Assembly (NCBI GenBank): GCA_041905795.1
Contig: JAYRKL010000003.1
Location: 124,001-188,000, forward strand
Reading direction: 5' to 3'
Length of the DNA: 64,000 nucleotides
Origin: SHVO01 sp041905795
Lineage (GTDB): Bacteria; Pseudomonadota; Alphaproteobacteria; Rhodospirillales; Rhodospirillaceae
Shown here piece after piece: positions 1-8,137 of the stretch. A program made the translations under genes and the position numbers. Within the stretch, counting starts at the first letter, position 1; every line of letters starts with the position of its first letter. The notes under the pieces were generated by a model. It worked only from the letters and a program-made list of their open reading frames with translations, made no database searches and was not told where the DNA came from.

Positions 1-22
1 CCTCGTCCGCCGAAGTATTTTT

Positions 23-50
23 TGTGGTCGCGTGTCGAGACACGCTCCAG
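23..50. repeat. Short palindrome of the GTGTC/GACAC class downstream of mreB
   Basis: On the strand read by mreB, shortly after its stop codon, GCGTGTC and GACACGC form a 7-bp inverted repeat, followed by GACCACAAAAAA. The same layout (a GTGTC-type stem followed by GCGACCA) is seen in the intergenic repeat upstream of yicC at 21968-22020. The run of A after the stem is not a U-tract, so this is not a convincing intrinsic terminator. Confidence 0.4.
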
Positions 51-69
51 GGCCTCGGCGCTTTTTTTG

Positions 70-1110
70 TTAGTACATCGTCGACAGGACGTTTCGCAGC
101 TTCTTCATTTCCTCGAGCGCCTTGCCGGTGCCCATGGCGACGCAGCACAGCGGGTCATCGGCGATGGAGACCGGCAGGCCGGTGGCGTGGCGCAGCACGA
201 AATCCAGGTTGTGCAGCATGGCGCCGCCGCCGGTGAGAACGATGCCCTTGTCGACGATATCCGCCGCCAGCTCCGGCGCGGTGTGTTCCAGCGCCACCTT
301 GACCGCGTCGATGATGGCGGTGACGGGTTCGGCCAGGCTCTCGGCGATCTGGCGCTGGCTGATGACGATTTCCTTGGGCACGCCGTTCATCAGGTCGCGG
401 CCCTTGATCTCCATGGTCTCGCCGTCGCCCTGTTCGGGCGGACAGGCGCAGCCGATTTCCTTCTTGATGCGCTCGGCGGAGCTTTCGCCCACCAGCAGGT
501 TATGGTGGCGGCGAATGTAATTGATGATGGCTTCGTCCATCATGTCGCCGCCGACGCGCACCGAGCGGGCGTAGACGATGCCGCCCAGCGACAAAACCGC
601 GACTTCGGTGGTGCCGCCGCCGATGTCCACCACCATGGAGCCGGTGGGTTCGGTGACCGGCAGGCCGGCGCCGATGGCCGCGGCCATGGGTTCTTCGATC
701 AGATAGACCTTGCGCGCGCCCGCGGCCTCAGCGGATTCCTGGATGGCGCGGCGCTCGACGGCGGTGGAGCCGGACGGCACGCACACGATCACCAAGGGGC
801 TCGCGAAGCTGCGGCGGTTGTGAACCTTGCGGATGAAGTGCTTGATCATCTCTTCGGCCACTTCGAAGTCGGCGATGACGCCGTCCCTCAAAGGACGAAT
901 GGCCTGGATGTTGCCGGGCGTACGGCCCAGCATCTGCTTGGCCTCGTTGCCCACCGCCAGCACCTGCTTGCGGCCTTTGACCTCCGCCAGCGCCACCACC
1001 GACGGCTCGTTCAACACGATGCCGCGGCCCTTCACGTAGACCAGGGTGTTCGCGGTCCCCAGGTCGATCGCCATATCGGCGGACAGCCAGCCAGTCAGTC
1101 TCGAAAACAT
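70..1110 (-). CDS. mreB: Rod shape-determining protein MreB
   Basis: Bacterial actin homologue that forms membrane-associated filaments and positions lateral-wall peptidoglycan synthesis. The 346-residue product has the usual family length. Visible actin-fold motifs are the phosphate-1 loop AIDLGTANTLVY (residues 14-25), the phosphate-2 loop VVDIGGGTTEVAVL (about residue 165) and the adenosine motif GIVLTGGGAML (about residue 290). The N-terminal stretch MFSRLTGWLSAD is amphipathic and suits membrane binding. The ATG is preceded by a GAGAGGA purine run. The gene is read leftwards, so mreC and mreD would be expected beyond position 1. The start is followed upstream by a long non-coding gap that probably holds its promoter. 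Confidence 0.97.
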   Translation of the reverse strand: MFSRLTGWLSADMAIDLGTANTLVYVKGRGIVLNEPSVVALAEVKGRKQVLAVGNEAKQMLGRTPGNIQAIRPLRDGVIADFEVAEEMIKHFIRKVHNRRSFASPLVIVCVPSGSTAVERRAIQESAEAAGARKVYLIEEPMAAAIGAGLPVTEPTGSMVVDIGGGTTEVAVLSLGGIVYARSVRVGGDMMDEAIINYIRRHHNLLVGESSAERIKKEIGCACPPEQGDGETMEIKGRDLMNGVPKEIVISQRQIAESLAEPVTAIIDAVKVALEHTAPELAADIVDKGIVLTGGGAMLHNLDFVLRHATGLPVSIADDPLCCVAMGTGKALEEMKKLRNVLSTMY

Positions 1111-1788
1111 CTAGTTCACGCGTCCTCTCGCCAGAGAATGGGAGCTGATCTGCATATGCGAGAGCCCTCCCCCTAGTAACTTCAGTCCTTCATCCGGCTG
1201 CCTGCCTGCCCCCTTCTCGGCTCGCTTGGGAGCGGCGGCGCCTCGATGATGGTCAACCTCGCGGCCGGTTGGAATGCCCCGTTCCGCTTGAATATCTCCG
1301 CATCGCCGCGACTCGCGCCACCACCGGAAAAGCGGAGCGGAAATCGCGCAGGCGAGTGATGTTCATGGTTCTTCTCACGCCTGGGGCCCGAAGTGCGTCA
1401 GCGAACGTAAGCGACCGCTTGAACCTGACCCCTGGAGCGGTCCGCCGGCACCAGAAACATCGGCGGGACGATCGAGGGGGTAAGAAGTCGCGAGACCCCG
1501 GTCCGTAAGACTTGGCAACCCCCGTCCCAACCCGCACCAACGCCATGGAACCGTAATAGTTGCAGACCGGTTCCTGGCCCGTGCACGGAGGGAGGGGCTA
1601 ACCCCGAAAGCAATCCTCTTGTGCGCCGCGTTTTTTCAGTTTTATCAGACAGTTGCATAGATATCCTCAGGCAATCTGAGAGTATCCCTGCTCCTTTCTG
1701 CCGCGACCGCGTTAATTTGTCATGAAGCTGCCGCGATGGGAAGGGGTTTAACCCATGAAATCTGTGTGTTCGCAGGCTTTCATAATGA
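1111..1788. other. 678-bp gap between mreB and miaA, possible structured RNA or long leader
   Basis: No reading frame here has a recognisable product. The part nearest miaA (about 1625-1810) is AT-richer than the surroundings and could hold promoter elements. A strong imperfect hairpin spans 1465-1528: GGGAC/GTCCC, GGGGG/CCCCC and AAGTC/GACTT pair in order around a small apical GAC/GTC stem. There is no tRNA-like T-loop, and I could not match it to SRP RNA, RNase P RNA or tmRNA signatures. It could be a 5' leader of mreB, a small RNA or a chance structure. Confidence 0.4.
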
Positions 1789-2742
1789 TTAATTTTGCCA
1801 TTTATCCACAGGCTGTAACACCGCAGTTCGGACGGCCTGGATCGCGGCCTCGGCGGTTCCGGCTTGAACAACCTCGCCGACCGTTGCGTCCGTCCGCCAC
1901 TGGTTGCGGAACCAGGTGGACTGGCGCTTGGCGTATTGGCGCGTGGCGGCCTGGGCCAGGGCGACCGCCTCATCGCGCGTGCGTTCGCCCGCGAGATGCT
2001 CCGCGATCTGGGTTGCGCCGAGAATGCGCATGACCGGCGCCGCGCGCGTCACACCGCGCGCCAGCAGCGCACGCACTTCGTCGACGGCGCCGGCGGCGAT
2101 CATGGCGTCGAAGCGCGCATCGCAGGCGGCAATGACATCGGCGCGCGGCGGCAACACCAGGATATTGAATGTGCGCAGCGGGAAACGTGTTTCACGCCCA
2201 CGCCGCTGCCATTCCCGCAGCGAGACACCGCTGGCCTCCAGCACCTCATAAGCGCGCAGATTGCGGTGCGTATCGCCGGCGTTGAGGCGCGCGGCATCGG
2301 GATCGCGCTCCACCAGGCGGGCGTGGAAGGCGTCGTTGCCGATCTCATCCATCAGCGCGCGGACATGCGCGCGCACGTCATCGGGCACCGGCGGGATATA
2401 TGCCAGACCTTCCGTGAGCGCGCGCAGATAAAGGCCGGTGCCGCCGACAAGAATGGGCAAGGCGTCACCGCAGGCCCGGATTTCGGTTTCGGCGCGGGCC
2501 GCCCATTCGGCGGCGGTGCCGCTGTCGCCGGGACCGAGGTCCGCGAACAGGCGGTGAGGCGCCGCCGCCATTTCGGCGTCGCTGGGGCGCGCGGTGAGGA
2601 TGGGCAGATCGCGGTAGCGCTGCTGGCTGTCGGCGTTGACGATCACACCGCCGCAGTCCCGCGCCAGCGCCAGCGCCAGCGCGGATTTACCGCCCGCCGT
2701 AGGGCCCGCGATCACCACCGCACGATGCAGCGCCTGGTTCAA
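1789..2742 (-). CDS. miaA: tRNA dimethylallyltransferase
   Basis: Transfers a dimethylallyl group from DMAPP to N6 of A37 in tRNAs that read UNN codons, the first step to ms2i6A. The 317-residue protein has the P-loop GPTAGGKSALALAL (residues 13-26), the conserved NADSQQRYRDLPILTARP-type substrate segment that follows it and the GGTGLYLRAL motif near residue 100. The length is typical of the family. The C-terminal part retains the QYAKRQSTWFRNQ motif typical of MiaA. It is transcribed towards mreB and separated from it by 0.68 kb, so the two are not an obvious operon. Confidence 0.97.
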   Translation of the reverse strand: MNQALHRAVVIAGPTAGGKSALALALARDCGGVIVNADSQQRYRDLPILTARPSDAEMAAAPHRLFADLGPGDSGTAAEWAARAETEIRACGDALPILVGGTGLYLRALTEGLAYIPPVPDDVRAHVRALMDEIGNDAFHARLVERDPDAARLNAGDTHRNLRAYEVLEASGVSLREWQRRGRETRFPLRTFNILVLPPRADVIAACDARFDAMIAAGAVDEVRALLARGVTRAAPVMRILGATQIAEHLAGERTRDEAVALAQAATRQYAKRQSTWFRNQWRTDATVGEVVQAGTAEAAIQAVRTAVLQPVDKWQN

Positions 2743-2921
2743 AGGGACATTTTCTCCAACGGCATGCGGCTGCTGTCTAACGCCTTGTATCTATTATGTG
2801 AAGCGGCAACCCTTGCGCGGAGTCACAGAAAGCCAATCACGTCAGGGTTGCGGCGCCCCCCTGTCCTGTGACTATGCTCGGGCAACCCTTAGACCCCAAA
2901 TTGGAATCACGTCAGGCAATC

Positions 2922-3215
2922 ATGTCCAAGAGCAAAGCCGAGATCCGCAACGACATCGAGGATTTCATCGCGCGCCACGGCGGCAAGTATAAGGAATGGT
3001 TCGTCGGCACCGCCGCCGACCCCAAGTCGAAACTGTTCAAGACCCACGGCTTCAAGGCCGGCGACAAAGGCCTGTACCGCCAGGCGGGGTCGGAAATCCA
3101 GGCCGGCGAAGTGGTCGAGTACTTCACCGACCTCGGCACCCACGGCGACAACACCGTGGCCCGCGACGCCGATTGTGTCTACGCCTACAAGAGAGCGGGC
3201 CATACGAAGCCCTGA
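2922..3215 (+). CDS. Small conserved hypothetical protein
   Basis: The product has 97 residues from the ATG at 2922; an in-frame ATG exists 54 bases upstream, but the extra residues look non-coding. It is a soluble protein without signal peptide or membrane segment. The middle reads KEWFVGTAADPKSKLF followed by THG, and the C-terminus is YAYKRAGHTKP. The W-F-V-G...DP...LF..HG spacing is reminiscent of the start of GIY-YIG-like folds, but no catalytic residues can be assigned. The gene lies divergent from miaA and convergent with the aminopeptidase gene, so the context gives no function. Confidence 0.75.
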   Translation: MSKSKAEIRNDIEDFIARHGGKYKEWFVGTAADPKSKLFKTHGFKAGDKGLYRQAGSEIQAGEVVEYFTDLGTHGDNTVARDADCVYAYKRAGHTKP

Positions 3216-3224
3216 ACTTCTTTT

Positions 3225-3255
3225 GTCATCCTCGGCCCTTCGGGCCAGGGATGAC
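3225..3255. repeat. REP-like GTCATCC palindrome between convergent genes
   Basis: GTCATCC and GGATGAC form the outer stem and GGCCC/GGGCC the inner stem around a TTC loop. It fills the 48-bp space between the convergent hypothetical gene and the aminopeptidase gene. No U-run follows on either strand, so it is a poor intrinsic terminator. The TTTTGTCATCCT edge closely resembles the left end of the larger element at 36994-37260, also between convergent genes. Confidence 0.5.
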
Positions 3256-3263
3256 ACTGCGTG

Positions 3264-4766
3264 TTACTTCTCGTAATTCTCGGCGATGAACCGGTTCAAC
3301 AACCGCACGCCGTAGCCGGTGGCGCCGCCGGGGCCCAGGGCGGTGCCCTTCTCGTTCCACACCACGCCGGCGATATCGAGGTGCGCCCAGGGGGTGCCGG
3401 CCTTGATGAAACGCTGCAGGAACTGGGCGGCGGTGATGCTGCCGGCCTTGCCGCCGCCGATGTTCTTCATGTCGGCGATGGGGGAGCGCAGGTCCTTGTC
3501 GTATTCGTCGCCCATGGGGAGGCGCCACAGGCGTTCGCCCACGGCTTTGCCGGCGGCGGTCAGCTGATCGGAGAGTTCGTCATTGTTGGAGAACAGGCCG
3601 GCGTAATGTTCCGCCAGCGCCTGGATGATGGCGCCGGTGAGGGTGGCGAGATCGACGATGGCCGCCGGTTTAAAACGGTCCTGCGCGTACCACAGCACGT
3701 CGGCGAGAACCAAACGCCCCTCGGCGTCGGTGTTGAGCACTTCGATGGTCTGACCCGACATCGAGGTGACGACGTCGCCCGGACGCTGGGCGGCGCCGTC
3801 GGGCATGTTCTCCACCAGGCCGCACAGGCCGATGACGTTCACCGGCGCCTTGCGCCGCGCCAGCGCGCGCATGAGGCCGACGACGATGCCGGCGCCGCCC
3901 ATGTCCCACTTCATGTCCCACATGCCAGCGGGCGGCTTCAGGCTGATGCCGCCGGTGTCGAAACACACGCCCTTGCCGACGATGGCCAAGGGTGCCGCTT
4001 TCCTGTCGGGCGCGCCGTCCCAGCGCATCACCAGCAATTGTGAATCGCGCACCGAGCCCTGGCCGACGCCGAGCAGCGCGCCCATGCCCAATTTCTTCAT
4101 GGCGCCGACGCCCAGCGCCTCGATCTTGACGCCGTCGGCGGCCAGTTCCCTGGCGCGCGCGACGAAGGATTCCGGATAGATGATGTTGGCGGGTTCGGTG
4201 ATCAGGTCGCGGGTGATGGTGACGCCGGCCACCACCGCGCCGACGCTCACGTAACTCTTCCTGGCCGCCGCCGGATCGTCGGTCTGGATGACGATCGCCT
4301 TGAGGCGCGGCTTGGCGTCGCTGTCTTCCTTGGTGCGGTACTTGGTGAAGCGGTAGGACTTGAGCGCGGCGCCGCCGCCCACATGGGCGGCGAGAGCGGC
4401 GGCGGTTGCCTTGGCGCCGTCCAGGCCTTCCAGGATCACCGCCGCGCTGACGTCGCGCGCGGCCGCGTCATAGATCACCGCGCCGATGCGTTCGGCGGCG
4501 GTTTCATCGAGGGTCTTGGGGTTGCCGAGCCCCACCAGCACCGCGCGATTCACCTTGGAGCCGGCGGGGGCGATGACCGTCAGGGTCTTTTCGCGTTTGC
4601 CCGAGAACGCCGCGGCCTTGATGGCGCGCACCAGGGCGCCTTTGGTCTGTTTGTCGAACTTGTTTGCCGCGGGCGAGAGCTTCACGCCGCTTTTGCCGCC
4701 TTCCGCAACCCCGAACACCACGGCCCCTTGGGTGGGCACGGCGATTTTGGCGAAGGTGATATTCAT
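3264..4766 (-). CDS. pepA: Leucyl aminopeptidase (M17 family)
   Basis: Cytosolic di-metal aminopeptidase that releases N-terminal residues from peptides. The 500-residue product carries the M17 signature NTDAEGRL (about residue 347) and the upstream metal and lysine site VGKGVCFDTGGISLKPP (about residue 265). Both domains are present, with the poorly conserved N-terminal half typical of the family. The ATG at 4766 has a GGGAG ribosome-binding site nine bases upstream; a TTG three codons earlier is a less likely start. The gene stands alone. A mosaic intergenic repeat lies upstream of it and the GTCATCC palindrome follows its stop. Confidence 0.96.
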   Translation of the reverse strand: MNITFAKIAVPTQGAVVFGVAEGGKSGVKLSPAANKFDKQTKGALVRAIKAAAFSGKREKTLTVIAPAGSKVNRAVLVGLGNPKTLDETAAERIGAVIYDAAARDVSAAVILEGLDGAKATAAALAAHVGGGAALKSYRFTKYRTKEDSDAKPRLKAIVIQTDDPAAARKSYVSVGAVVAGVTITRDLITEPANIIYPESFVARARELAADGVKIEALGVGAMKKLGMGALLGVGQGSVRDSQLLVMRWDGAPDRKAAPLAIVGKGVCFDTGGISLKPPAGMWDMKWDMGGAGIVVGLMRALARRKAPVNVIGLCGLVENMPDGAAQRPGDVVTSMSGQTIEVLNTDAEGRLVLADVLWYAQDRFKPAAIVDLATLTGAIIQALAEHYAGLFSNNDELSDQLTAAGKAVGERLWRLPMGDEYDKDLRSPIADMKNIGGGKAGSITAAQFLQRFIKAGTPWAHLDIAGVVWNEKGTALGPGGATGYGVRLLNRFIAENYEK

Positions 4767-4804
4767 AGGCTGCAACTCCCAAAGCGGTGGTTAAGCTTTA
4801 AACC

Positions 4805-4911
4805 TAGAGCATTTTCCGATGAAGTGGATGCCGGTTCATCGCAGAAAATGCGACCAAACCAAAAAAGATTAGAGCATGATCGCGATTCAATATGATTCGA
4901 TCATGCTCTAA
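4805..4911. repeat. Intergenic mosaic repeat, modules A and B
   Basis: Two palindromic modules lie in tandem. Module A (about 4805-4860) begins TAGAGCATTTTCC and ends GAAAATGCGACCAAACC, with AAGTGG and CCGGTT in its centre. Module B (4870-4910) has near-perfect arms TAGAGCATGATCG and CGATCATGCTCTA. Almost identical copies occur at 34841-34944, 43201-43304 (inverted) and 47674-47779, and module A alone at 27293. Such modules resemble the RIME-type intergenic mosaic elements known from alphaproteobacteria. This copy lies between the divergent pepA and molybdenum hydroxylase genes. Confidence 0.9.
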
Positions 4912-5036
4912 GTGCGGTTTTTTGCTGTTTGGTACAGCGAAGTAGGAGAAAGACTGCGCAGCTTGGCCTCCCGCGGCGGGCTGGCTATGGTGCAGCCTGT
5001 CGCCAACGAAAGGCGCTTTTTGAGGGTCATCCGGCC

Positions 5037-7361
5037 ATGGGCAAATTCGGCATCGGCCAGGCCGTCCGCCGCGTCGAGGATCGGCGCTTCCTCACCGGCC
5101 AGGGCCGCTACACCGACGACATCACGGTGGCTGGGCAGACGTGGCTGTACGTGCTGCGCTCGCCTTACGGGCATGCCGAGATCCTGTCCCTGGATGTGGA
5201 CGCGGCGCGCGCCGCGCCGGGTGTGATCGGCGTCCTCACCGCCGCCGACATGGACGCCGCCAATGTCGGGCCGCTGCCGGTGGAGGGCATTCCGCCGGGT
5301 GCTGACGGGAAATCGCCGGCGCCGCCGTACCGCCCGGTGCTGGCGAAAGACCGCGTGCGTTATGTCGGCGAACCTGTGGCGGCGGTGATCGCCGACACCC
5401 TCCTGCAAGCCAAAGACGCGGCCGAACTGATTTCCGTCGATTACCGCGACCTGCCGGCGGTGGCGCTGCCGGCGGAGGCGGTGAAGCCCGGCGCTCCCCA
5501 GTTGCATGAGACCGCGCCGGGCAATGTGCTGGTGCATTGGTCCCTGGGAGACCGCGCCAAGGTCGACGCGGCTTTCGCCAAAGCCGACAAGATCGTGTCC
5601 ATCGATCTTATCAACAACCGCCTGGTGCCCACGGCCATGGAGCCGCGCGCTGCCATCGCCGCGTTCGACCAGGCCGCCGGGCGGTTCACCCTGACCATCG
5701 GTTGCCAGGGCGTGCACAAAATGCGCGACTGGGCGGCGAAGGCGTTCCACATCGCACCGGAAAAGATCCATGTGCTGTCGCCCGACGTCGGCGGCGGCTT
5801 CGGCATGCGCTTCTTCCTCTATAACGAGCCGGTGCTGTGCATGCAGGCGGCGCGGCAGTTCGGCGTGCCGGTGAAGTGGACCGCCGACCGCTCCGAGAGC
5901 TTCCTCGCCGACGGCCATGGCCGCGACCAGGTCAATCACGCCGAGCTGGCGTTGGATAAGGACGGGCTGTTCCTGGGTCTGAGGCTCTCCAACCTCGGCA
6001 ATGTCGGAGCCTACCTCTCGCAATACGCCGCCTTTGTGCAGACCATGGCCGGTTGCGGCATGGCGTGTGGAGCTTATCGCATCCCGGCCGCCTGCGTGGA
6101 CGTGAAGGTGGTGCTGACCAACACCGCGCCCATCGACGCCTATCGCGGCGCCGGCCGGCCCGAGGCCGCCTATATGATCGAGCGCCTGGTGGAGAAAGCC
6201 GCGCGCGAAATAGGCATCCCCTCCACCGAACTGCGCCGGCGCAATTTCATCCCGCCCGACGCCTTCCCCTACAAGACGCCGCTGGGGCCCAAGTACGACA
6301 CCGGGCGCTACGCCGAATTGATGGACCAGGCGCTCGCGCGTGCCGACGCCGCCGGAATCGCCGCCCGCCGCGCCGAAGCCAGGAAGAACGGCAAGCTGCG
6401 CGGCTTGGGCGTTAGTTATTACGTGGAAGCCTGCGCCGGCGGCAGCGCCGAGCAACCGCAGTTGCGTTTCGAGAAGGACGGCCGCCTCACCATCCTGATC
6501 GGCACCCAGTCCAACGGCCAGGGGCACGAGACCGCTTACGGCCAGATCGCCGCCGCCACCTTGGGCATCCCTCTGGACCGCATCACCGTCAAGCAAGGCG
6601 ACAGCGACGCCATCCCCACCGGCGGCGGCACCGGCGGCTCGCGCTCCATTCCCATCGGCGGCAGCGCGGTCATGACCAACGGCCTCAAGATGATCGACCA
6701 GGGCAAGACCCTGGCGGCGGACATGCTGGAAGCGGCCACGGTGGATATCGAATTCGACGAAGGAAAATTCCGCATCGCCGGCACCGACCGCACCGTCGCC
6801 TGGGACAAGGTGGCGGCCGCGTCCTATGCCGACACACGCCCCGACGGCGTCGCGCCCGGCCTGTTCGTCACTGAGACCTACCATCCCGAAGGCGCCACCT
6901 TCCCCAACGGCTGCCATGTCTGCGAAATCGACATCGACGAAGCCACCGGAGTGGTAGAATGGGTGCGCTACACCATCCAGGACGACCTCGGCCACACCCT
7001 CAACCCGCTTCTGGCGGAAGGCCAGATCGTCGGCGGCGCGGTGCAAGGCCTGGGGCAGGCGCTGCATGAGCACGCGGTCTATGACGCGACCGGCCAGCTC
7101 ACCACCGGCTCGTTCATGGATTACTGCATGCCGCGCGCCGACAGCACGCCGGATTTCGACGTCGCCACCACCGAGGTGCCGACGCCGCGCAACGCCATGG
7201 GCATCAAGGGCGCCGGCGAGGCCGGCACCATCGGCGCGACACCGGCGGTGGTAAACGCGGTGCTGGATGCGCTTAGCCCCCTGGGGATCACGCATCTCGA
7301 CATGCCGCTGACGCCGATCAAGCTGTGGCAGGCGATTCAAGACTCAAAGGCTGCTGCGTAA
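5037..7361 (+). CDS. Xanthine dehydrogenase/CoxL-family molybdopterin-binding large subunit
   Basis: A 774-residue molybdenum-cytosine-dinucleotide-type hydroxylase large subunit. The a/b-hammerhead domain (GIGQAVRRVEDRRFLTGQG onwards) is followed by two molybdenum-binding domains. The active-site loop is AYRGAGR (residues 368-374), the form II signature, not the AYXCSFR of true CO dehydrogenase. GGGTGGSRS (about 528) and the catalytic-glutamate region GIKGAGEAGTIG (about 721-732) are intact. The usual FAD-binding and 2Fe-2S subunits are not adjacent. The substrate cannot be told from sequence; aldehydes, purines and N-heterocycles are typical of the family. The start at 5037 gives the standard N-terminus. 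Its stop overlaps the cysQ start (TAATG). Confidence 0.93.
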   Translation: MGKFGIGQAVRRVEDRRFLTGQGRYTDDITVAGQTWLYVLRSPYGHAEILSLDVDAARAAPGVIGVLTAADMDAANVGPLPVEGIPPGADGKSPAPPYRPVLAKDRVRYVGEPVAAVIADTLLQAKDAAELISVDYRDLPAVALPAEAVKPGAPQLHETAPGNVLVHWSLGDRAKVDAAFAKADKIVSIDLINNRLVPTAMEPRAAIAAFDQAAGRFTLTIGCQGVHKMRDWAAKAFHIAPEKIHVLSPDVGGGFGMRFFLYNEPVLCMQAARQFGVPVKWTADRSESFLADGHGRDQVNHAELALDKDGLFLGLRLSNLGNVGAYLSQYAAFVQTMAGCGMACGAYRIPAACVDVKVVLTNTAPIDAYRGAGRPEAAYMIERLVEKAAREIGIPSTELRRRNFIPPDAFPYKTPLGPKYDTGRYAELMDQALARADAAGIAARRAEARKNGKLRGLGVSYYVEACAGGSAEQPQLRFEKDGRLTILIGTQSNGQGHETAYGQIAAATLGIPLDRITVKQGDSDAIPTGGGTGGSRSIPIGGSAVMTNGLKMIDQGKTLAADMLEAATVDIEFDEGKFRIAGTDRTVAWDKVAAASYADTRPDGVAPGLFVTETYHPEGATFPNGCHVCEIDIDEATGVVEWVRYTIQDDLGHTLNPLLAEGQIVGGAVQGLGQALHEHAVYDATGQLTTGSFMDYCMPRADSTPDFDVATTEVPTPRNAMGIKGAGEAGTIGATPAVVNAVLDALSPLGITHLDMPLTPIKLWQAIQDSKAAA

Positions 7362-8137
7362 TGGACTTTGCGACACTCGAAAGTTGGATGGAAAAACTGC
7401 TGCCGGCGGTCGAGGATGCCGGGCGCGCCATTCTCATGGTGCGCTCCCAGGGCTTCGACGTCATCACCAAGGCCGACCAATCGCCCGTCACCGTCGCCGA
7501 CCAGGCGGCGGAAGGCGTTGTGCTGGATATGTTGGAACAACTGACGCCGGTGTTTCCGGTGGTGGCCGAAGAGCGCGCCGCCGCCGGCCAAATACCGAAG
7601 TGCGGTCAAGGCTTCTGGCTGGTGGACGCGCTGGACGGCACCAAGGAGTTCATAAAGGGCGGCAACGATTTCACCGTCAATGTCGGTTTCATCTGGGACG
7701 GCCTGCCGGTCATGGGACTGGTGCACGCGCCGGCGCGCAATGAGACCTATATGGGCGCGCTAAGGGACGGCACACATAAGGCCTTCATCATCCGGGACGG
7801 CAAGCGTGCGCCGCTCGCGGTGCGCCGCCGTCCGGCCAAGGTGGTCATCACCGGCAGCAAGTCCCACGAGGTGCCCGAGCTGATGGATCCGTTCCTCGCC
7901 AAATACGACGTGGCGGAAAAGGTAGTGATCGGCTCGTCGCTCAAGTTCTGCCTGGTGGCGGAGGGCAAGGCCGACCTCTATCCGCGCTTCGGCCCCACCA
8001 GCGAGTGGGATACCGCCGCCGGCCACGCGATGCTGCGCGCCGCCGGCGGGCGGGTGCACGACTTCAACGGCGCCGAGATGCGCTACAACAAACCCAATTT
8101 CCGTAATGGCGCGTTCCTCGCCGACGGTGGCGCGTGA
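7361..8137 (+). CDS. cysQ: 3'(2'),5'-bisphosphate nucleotidase CysQ-like, inositol monophosphatase family
   Basis: Mg-dependent, Li-sensitive phosphatase predicted to recycle 3'-phosphoadenosine 5'-phosphate from sulfate assimilation. The 258-residue protein shows the metal site in order: VVAEERAAAG (about 67), DALDGTKEFIKGGNDFTVNVG (about 88; the GTKEF form favours CysQ over SuhB) and WDTAAGHAMLRAAGG (about 216). The ATG overlaps the previous stop by one base and its stop overlaps the next GTG (GTGA), so it is translationally coupled on both sides. A generic inositol-phosphatase or histidinol-phosphatase role remains possible. Confidence 0.9.
   Translation: MDFATLESWMEKLLPAVEDAGRAILMVRSQGFDVITKADQSPVTVADQAAEGVVLDMLEQLTPVFPVVAEERAAAGQIPKCGQGFWLVDALDGTKEFIKGGNDFTVNVGFIWDGLPVMGLVHAPARNETYMGALRDGTHKAFIIRDGKRAPLAVRRRPAKVVITGSKSHEVPELMDPFLAKYDVAEKVVIGSSLKFCLVAEGKADLYPRFGPTSEWDTAAGHAMLRAAGGRVHDFNGAEMRYNKPNFRNGAFLADGGA

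Noticed and set aside
1111..1788. Open frames in the mreB-miaA gap considered as small genes
   Set aside because: They overlap on both strands, have no ribosome-binding site and no recognisable product.
4908..7340. Very long minus-strand open frame opposite the molybdenum-hydroxylase gene
   Set aside because: It mirrors a gene with full family motifs and has a low-complexity Arg/Gly/His/Ala composition, typical of the antisense of GC-rich genes.
5037..7361. Assignment as carbon monoxide dehydrogenase CoxL
   Set aside because: The active-site loop is AYRGAGR instead of AYXCSFR, and coxS and coxM are absent.
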